Below are positions 22,642 to 24,916 of a stretch of 24,916 bases of DNA, one piece after another; position 1 is the first letter of the stretch, and every line of letters begins with the position of its first letter. The stretch spans positions 1 through 24,916 of the forward strand of contig JAIESJ010000261.1 of NCBI GenBank assembly GCA_019746155.1, written 5' to 3'. This DNA comes from Burkholderiales bacterium (GTDB taxonomy: Bacteria; Pseudomonadota; Gammaproteobacteria; Burkholderiales; SG8-41). The notes under the pieces are model-generated. The model was not told the DNA's origin and did no database searches. It saw only the letters and a list, made by a program, of their open reading frames with translations. Made by a program: the position numbers and the translations under genes.

Positions 22642-23370
22642 ATGGATTTCAGCGTTTTTTTCCAGCCGGCATTCTCGGGCGGCGGCATTTACCTCGACTG
22701 GGTGCTGTCGGGCATCAAGTGGACGCTGTTGGTGTCCATCCTCAGCTGGATCATCGCCTTCACGGCAGGCTCAGTGCTGGGGGTGCTGCGCACCACTCAA
22801 CTGACCGTCCTGCGCGCCCCCGCCGCCGTCTACGTGGAAGTCTTTCGCAATGTCCCGCTGCTGGTGCAGATGTTCATCTGGTACTTTGTCCTGCCCGAGA
22901 TCGTGCCCAAGAGCATGGGCGACTGGCTGAAAACCCGGATGCCGATGCCCGAGTTCTGGAATGCGGTGCTGTGCCTCGGCTTCTACACCGCCTCGCGCGT
23001 GGCCGAGCAGGTCCGCTCCGGCATCCAGTCGATCCCCAAGGGTCAGACCGAGGCGGGCCTCGCCATGGGCCTCACGCGGCTGCAAGTCTACCGGCACGTG
23101 CTGCTGCCGATGGCTTATCGCATCATCATCCCGCCGCTCACTTCCGAGTTCCTGACCATTTTCAAGAACTCGTCGGTCGCGCTCACGATAGGCGTGCTGG
23201 AACTCACGGCGCAGGCGCGGCAGATTTCCGAATACACCTTCCGCACCTTCGAGGTCTTCACGGTCGCCACCGTGGTCTATGTGCTGATCACGCTGACGGT
23301 AACGGTAGCGATGCGCGAGCTGGAGAAAAAAGTGCGGGTGCCCGGCTACATCGGCAGCGCAGGAAAATAG
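22642..23370 (+). CDS. gltJ: Glutamate/aspartate ABC transporter permease GltJ
   Basis: 242 residues (E. coli GltJ 246). Inner-membrane permease of the HisMQ type with about five helices. The N-terminal helix is at about 22-45. The EAA loop that contacts the ATPase is EAGLAMGLTRLQVYRHVLLP. VFRNVPLLVQMFIWYFVLPE and LTSEFLTIFKNSSVALTIG are diagnostic of GltJ. The start codon directly follows the family 1 repeat and has no recognisable Shine-Dalgarno sequence, unlike gltI, so expression may be affected. Not a shifted frame: the N-terminus MDFSVFFQPAF fits the family. Confidence 0.94.
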   Translation: MDFSVFFQPAFSGGGIYLDWVLSGIKWTLLVSILSWIIAFTAGSVLGVLRTTQLTVLRAPAAVYVEVFRNVPLLVQMFIWYFVLPEIVPKSMGDWLKTRMPMPEFWNAVLCLGFYTASRVAEQVRSGIQSIPKGQTEAGLAMGLTRLQVYRHVLLPMAYRIIIPPLTSEFLTIFKNSSVALTIGVLELTAQARQISEYTFRTFEVFTVATVVYVLITLTVTVAMRELEKKVRVPGYIGSAGK

Positions 23371-23414
23371 CCCGTCATGTTCACCGGCAATCCATCTTTC
23401 GCGCATCAGCGCCA

Positions 23415-23460
23415 CGAATCCCCCCTCTCCCGCCGGCAGAGGGGGCCGGGGGTGAGGGAA
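23415..23460. repeat. Family 3 palindromic repeat between gltJ and gltK
   Basis: CCCCCCTCTCCC..GAGGGGG..GGGTGAGGG, a GC-rich imperfect palindrome of the same family as 4919-4960 and 24249-24356. Its right end, GTGAGGGA, lies at ribosome-binding distance from the gltK start and may serve as its Shine-Dalgarno sequence. The rest of the 94-bp gap holds a decoy ATGTTCACCGGC (23377) that resembles the gltK start. Confidence 0.7.
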
Positions 23461-23464
23461 CGCC

Positions 23465-24154
23465 ATGTTCTCCGGCTTTGACTTCGACGTCATCCAGCGC
23501 TCGCTGCCCTACCTGTGGCAGGGCATGTTGTTCACGCTCGGGCTGACTTTCCTCGCAATGATCGGCGGCATCTTCCTCGGCACCCTGCTCGCGCTGATGC
23601 GGCTGTCGGGCTTCAGGGTGCTCAACATGCCCGCCGGCGGCTATGTCAACCTGCTGCGCTCGACACCGCTGATCCTGGTGATTTTCTGGTTCTATTTCCT
23701 GGTGCCGCTCGCGATAAAGAAGATCTCGGGCGATGCTTACGCCCAGGGCATCGGACCGTTCTACTCGGCGCTGATCGCGTTCACGATGTTCGAAGCCGCA
23801 TACTACTGCGAGATCATCCGCGCCGGCATCCAGAGCGTGCCGCGCGGCCAGGTCCAAGCCGCCTATGCGCTCGGCCTCACCTACCGGCAGGCGATGATGG
23901 CAGTGATCCTGCCGCAGGCGTTCCGCAACATGGTCCCGATCCTGCTCACGCAGGGCATCATTCTGTTTCAGGACACCTCGCTCGTCTACGTGGTCGGGCT
24001 CACCGACTTCATGGGCGCGGCGGGCAAGGTGGCGCAGCGCGATGGGCGGCTCGTCGAGATGTACCTGTTCGCGGCGCTCGTCTACTTTCTGCTTTGTTTC
24101 TCGGCTTCCCATATCGTCAAACGGCTGCAGGCGCGCTACAGCGTCGGCCGTTAA
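23465..24154 (+). CDS. gltK: Glutamate/aspartate ABC transporter permease GltK
   Basis: 229 residues (E. coli GltK 224). Second HisMQ-type permease, pairing with GltJ in the membrane. Diagnostic segments are FDFDVIQRSLPYLWQGMLFT at the N-terminus, YVNLLRSTPLILVIFWFYFL, FTMFEAAYYCEIIRAGIQSV, the EAA loop AAYALGLTYRQAMMAVILPQ, and TQGIILFQDTSLVYVVGLTD. The chosen ATG gives the family N-terminus. An earlier ATG at 23377 with the same first bases is out of frame. Confidence 0.94.
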   Translation: MFSGFDFDVIQRSLPYLWQGMLFTLGLTFLAMIGGIFLGTLLALMRLSGFRVLNMPAGGYVNLLRSTPLILVIFWFYFLVPLAIKKISGDAYAQGIGPFYSALIAFTMFEAAYYCEIIRAGIQSVPRGQVQAAYALGLTYRQAMMAVILPQAFRNMVPILLTQGIILFQDTSLVYVVGLTDFMGAAGKVAQRDGRLVEMYLFAALVYFLLCFSASHIVKRLQARYSVGR

Positions 24155-24185
24155 AAGCGCATATCAAAAAAGCCAAGACCGATGT

Positions 24186-24226
24186 AACCGCGGATGAATT
24201 CTTTTTAATACCCCCTTGAGGGGTAC
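24186..24226 (+). repeat. Family 2 repeat, copy 3
   Basis: CCGCGGATGAATTC followed by TTTTTAATACCC and the hairpin TACCCC-cttga-GGGGTA (about 24208-24225). The lead-in CCGC(G/T)GATGAATTC is shared with 17010-17022. Confidence 0.7.
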
Positions 24227-24248
24227 GCCGATCAATTCGAAAATGTAT

Positions 24249-24356
24249 ACCACCCCCATCCCAACCTTCCCCCTGAGGGGGAAGGAGATTTTTTTGTGTG
24301 CGGGCCACAGAATGAGTTCCCTCCCTCTCAGGGGGAGGGCCAGGGTGGGGGTGGTT
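24249..24356. repeat. Family 3 double palindrome between gltK and gltL, with terminator-like hairpin
   Basis: Outer arms CCACCCCCATCCC and GGGTGGGGGTGG enclose two inner hairpins. The first has perfect 9-bp arms CCTTCCCCC (24265-24273) and GGGGGAAGG (24277-24285) and is followed on the plus strand by ATTTTTTTG (24288-24296), which is the form of an intrinsic terminator. The second is CCCTCCC..GGGAGGG (about 24319-24339). A short tandem of three 10-bp CATCGGCGxx units follows at 24371-24400. Together these fill the 283-bp gltK-gltL gap. Confidence 0.7.
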
Positions 24357-24370
24357 CTTGATTGGATATT

Positions 24371-24400
24371 CATCGGCGTGCATCGGCGTCCATCGGCGGT
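24371..24400. repeat. Three 10-bp CATCGGCG tandem units
   Basis: CATCGGCGTG, CATCGGCGTC and CATCGGCGGT stand in direct succession 38 bp before gltL. A simple tandem, without spacers, so not CRISPR. Confidence 0.75.
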
Positions 24401-24437
24401 TAATTTTTGATTTTGTTAGGGGTTCCAAGAAAACGCC

Positions 24438-24916
24438 ATGATCGAAATAAAAAACATAAGCAAGTGGTACGGCCGCTTTCATGTGCTCAAGAACTGCACG
24501 ACCAAAGTCGAAAAGGGCGAAGTGGTCGTGGTGTGCGGGCCGTCCGGATCGGGCAAATCCACGCTCATCAAGTGCGTGAACGGCCTGGAGCCGTTCCAGA
24601 AAGGCGAAATCACGGTTGACGGCATTTCGGTCGGCGATCCCAAAACCGACCTGCCCAGGCTGCGCTCCCGCATCGGCATGGTATTCCAGAATTTCGAGCT
24701 GTTTCCCCACATGAGCGTAACCGACAACATCTGCCTGGCGCAGGTCAAGGTGCTGGGCCGCTCTCGCGAAGAAGCAACGCAGCGGGCGCTCACGCTGCTG
24801 CAGCGGGTCGGCCTCGAGGAGCATGCCGCCAAATATCCCGGCCAGCTCTCCGGCGGCCAGCAGCAGCGCGTGGCGATCGCGCGCGCGCTCGCCATGGACC
24901 CGATCGCGATGCTGTT
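24438..24916 (+). CDS. gltL: Glutamate/aspartate ABC transporter ATPase GltL, 3' end outside window
   Basis: 159 residues visible of about 241. The cytosolic ATPase that drives the GltJK permease pair. Walker A GPSGSGKST at 34-42, Q-loop VFQNFELFPHMSV (about 82-94), and ABC signature LSGGQQQR (about 136-143). The window ends just before Walker B. The start MIEIKNISKWYG is standard for polar amino acid ATPases; the ribosome-binding site is weak. Specificity for acidic amino acids is inferred from gltI in the same cluster. Confidence 0.94.
   Translation, partial: MIEIKNISKWYGRFHVLKNCTTKVEKGEVVVVCGPSGSGKSTLIKCVNGLEPFQKGEITVDGISVGDPKTDLPRLRSRIGMVFQNFELFPHMSVTDNICLAQVKVLGRSREEATQRALTLLQRVGLEEHAAKYPGQLSGGQQQRVAIARALAMDPIAML

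Overview
The window reads as chromosomal DNA of a GC-rich betaproteobacterium. That assignment rests on the gene block metG / mrp (apbC) / dcd / Orn-Lys-Arg decarboxylase, which I recall from many Betaproteobacteria, on the protein sequences, and on the high GC. It is an inference, not a search result. I see no rRNA, tRNA, CRISPR array, transposase or phage gene.

Layout. (1) 1-2922, minus strand: mrp, dcd and a window-truncated basic amino acid decarboxylase, with a repeat element between the last two. (2) 3107-5302, plus: metG, divergent from mrp, with an AT-richer central segment and a repeat-derived peptide in its linker. (3) 5503-6372, plus: an exported dienelactone-hydrolase-like protein, preceded by a possible gene remnant. 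(4) 6377-13579, minus: six tightly packed hydrogenase-4/complex-I-like genes in the order hyfB-C-E-F-G-I. The large subunit lacks all four Ni-Fe cysteines and no ferredoxin subunit is present. The cluster is therefore best described as an energy-converting-hydrogenase-related (Ehr-like) complex. A small ribbon-helix-helix regulator gene lies upstream. (5) 14054-16506: a sulfur-relay-like regulatory locus. Two exported DsrE-family proteins (one a lipoprotein) are encoded on the minus strand, closed by an intrinsic terminator. Divergently on the plus strand lie an ECF sigma factor and a membrane anti-sigma factor whose C-terminal domain is itself a DsrE-type domain, closely similar to the lipoprotein. 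(6) 16637-16912: acylphosphatase with a structured leader. (7) 17176-20646, minus: dnaE. (8) 20956-21157: a decayed alpha/beta-hydrolase. (9) 21260-24916, plus: gltI-gltJ-gltK-gltL, a glutamate/aspartate ABC importer cut by the window end.

The intergenic DNA carries at least three dispersed repeat families. Family 1 is a MITE/REP-like palindromic element with ends resembling CTAGCAGCCTGTCGGACTT (954-1174, 20857-20894, 22177-22636). Family 2 consists of TTCTTTTTAATACCC units with a TACCCG..CGGGTA hairpin (17008-17091, 22340-22447, 24186-24226). Family 3 is a CCCTC/GAGGG palindrome (4919-4960 inside metG, 23415-23460, 24249-24356). All three junctions of the glt operon contain such repeats.

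The best candidate for an undescribed system is the DsrE / ECF sigma / DsrE-anti-sigma locus. Inference: the periplasmic DsrE domain of the anti-sigma factor, which shares a cysteine with the two exported DsrE proteins, senses or exchanges sulfur with them and so controls release of the sigma factor.
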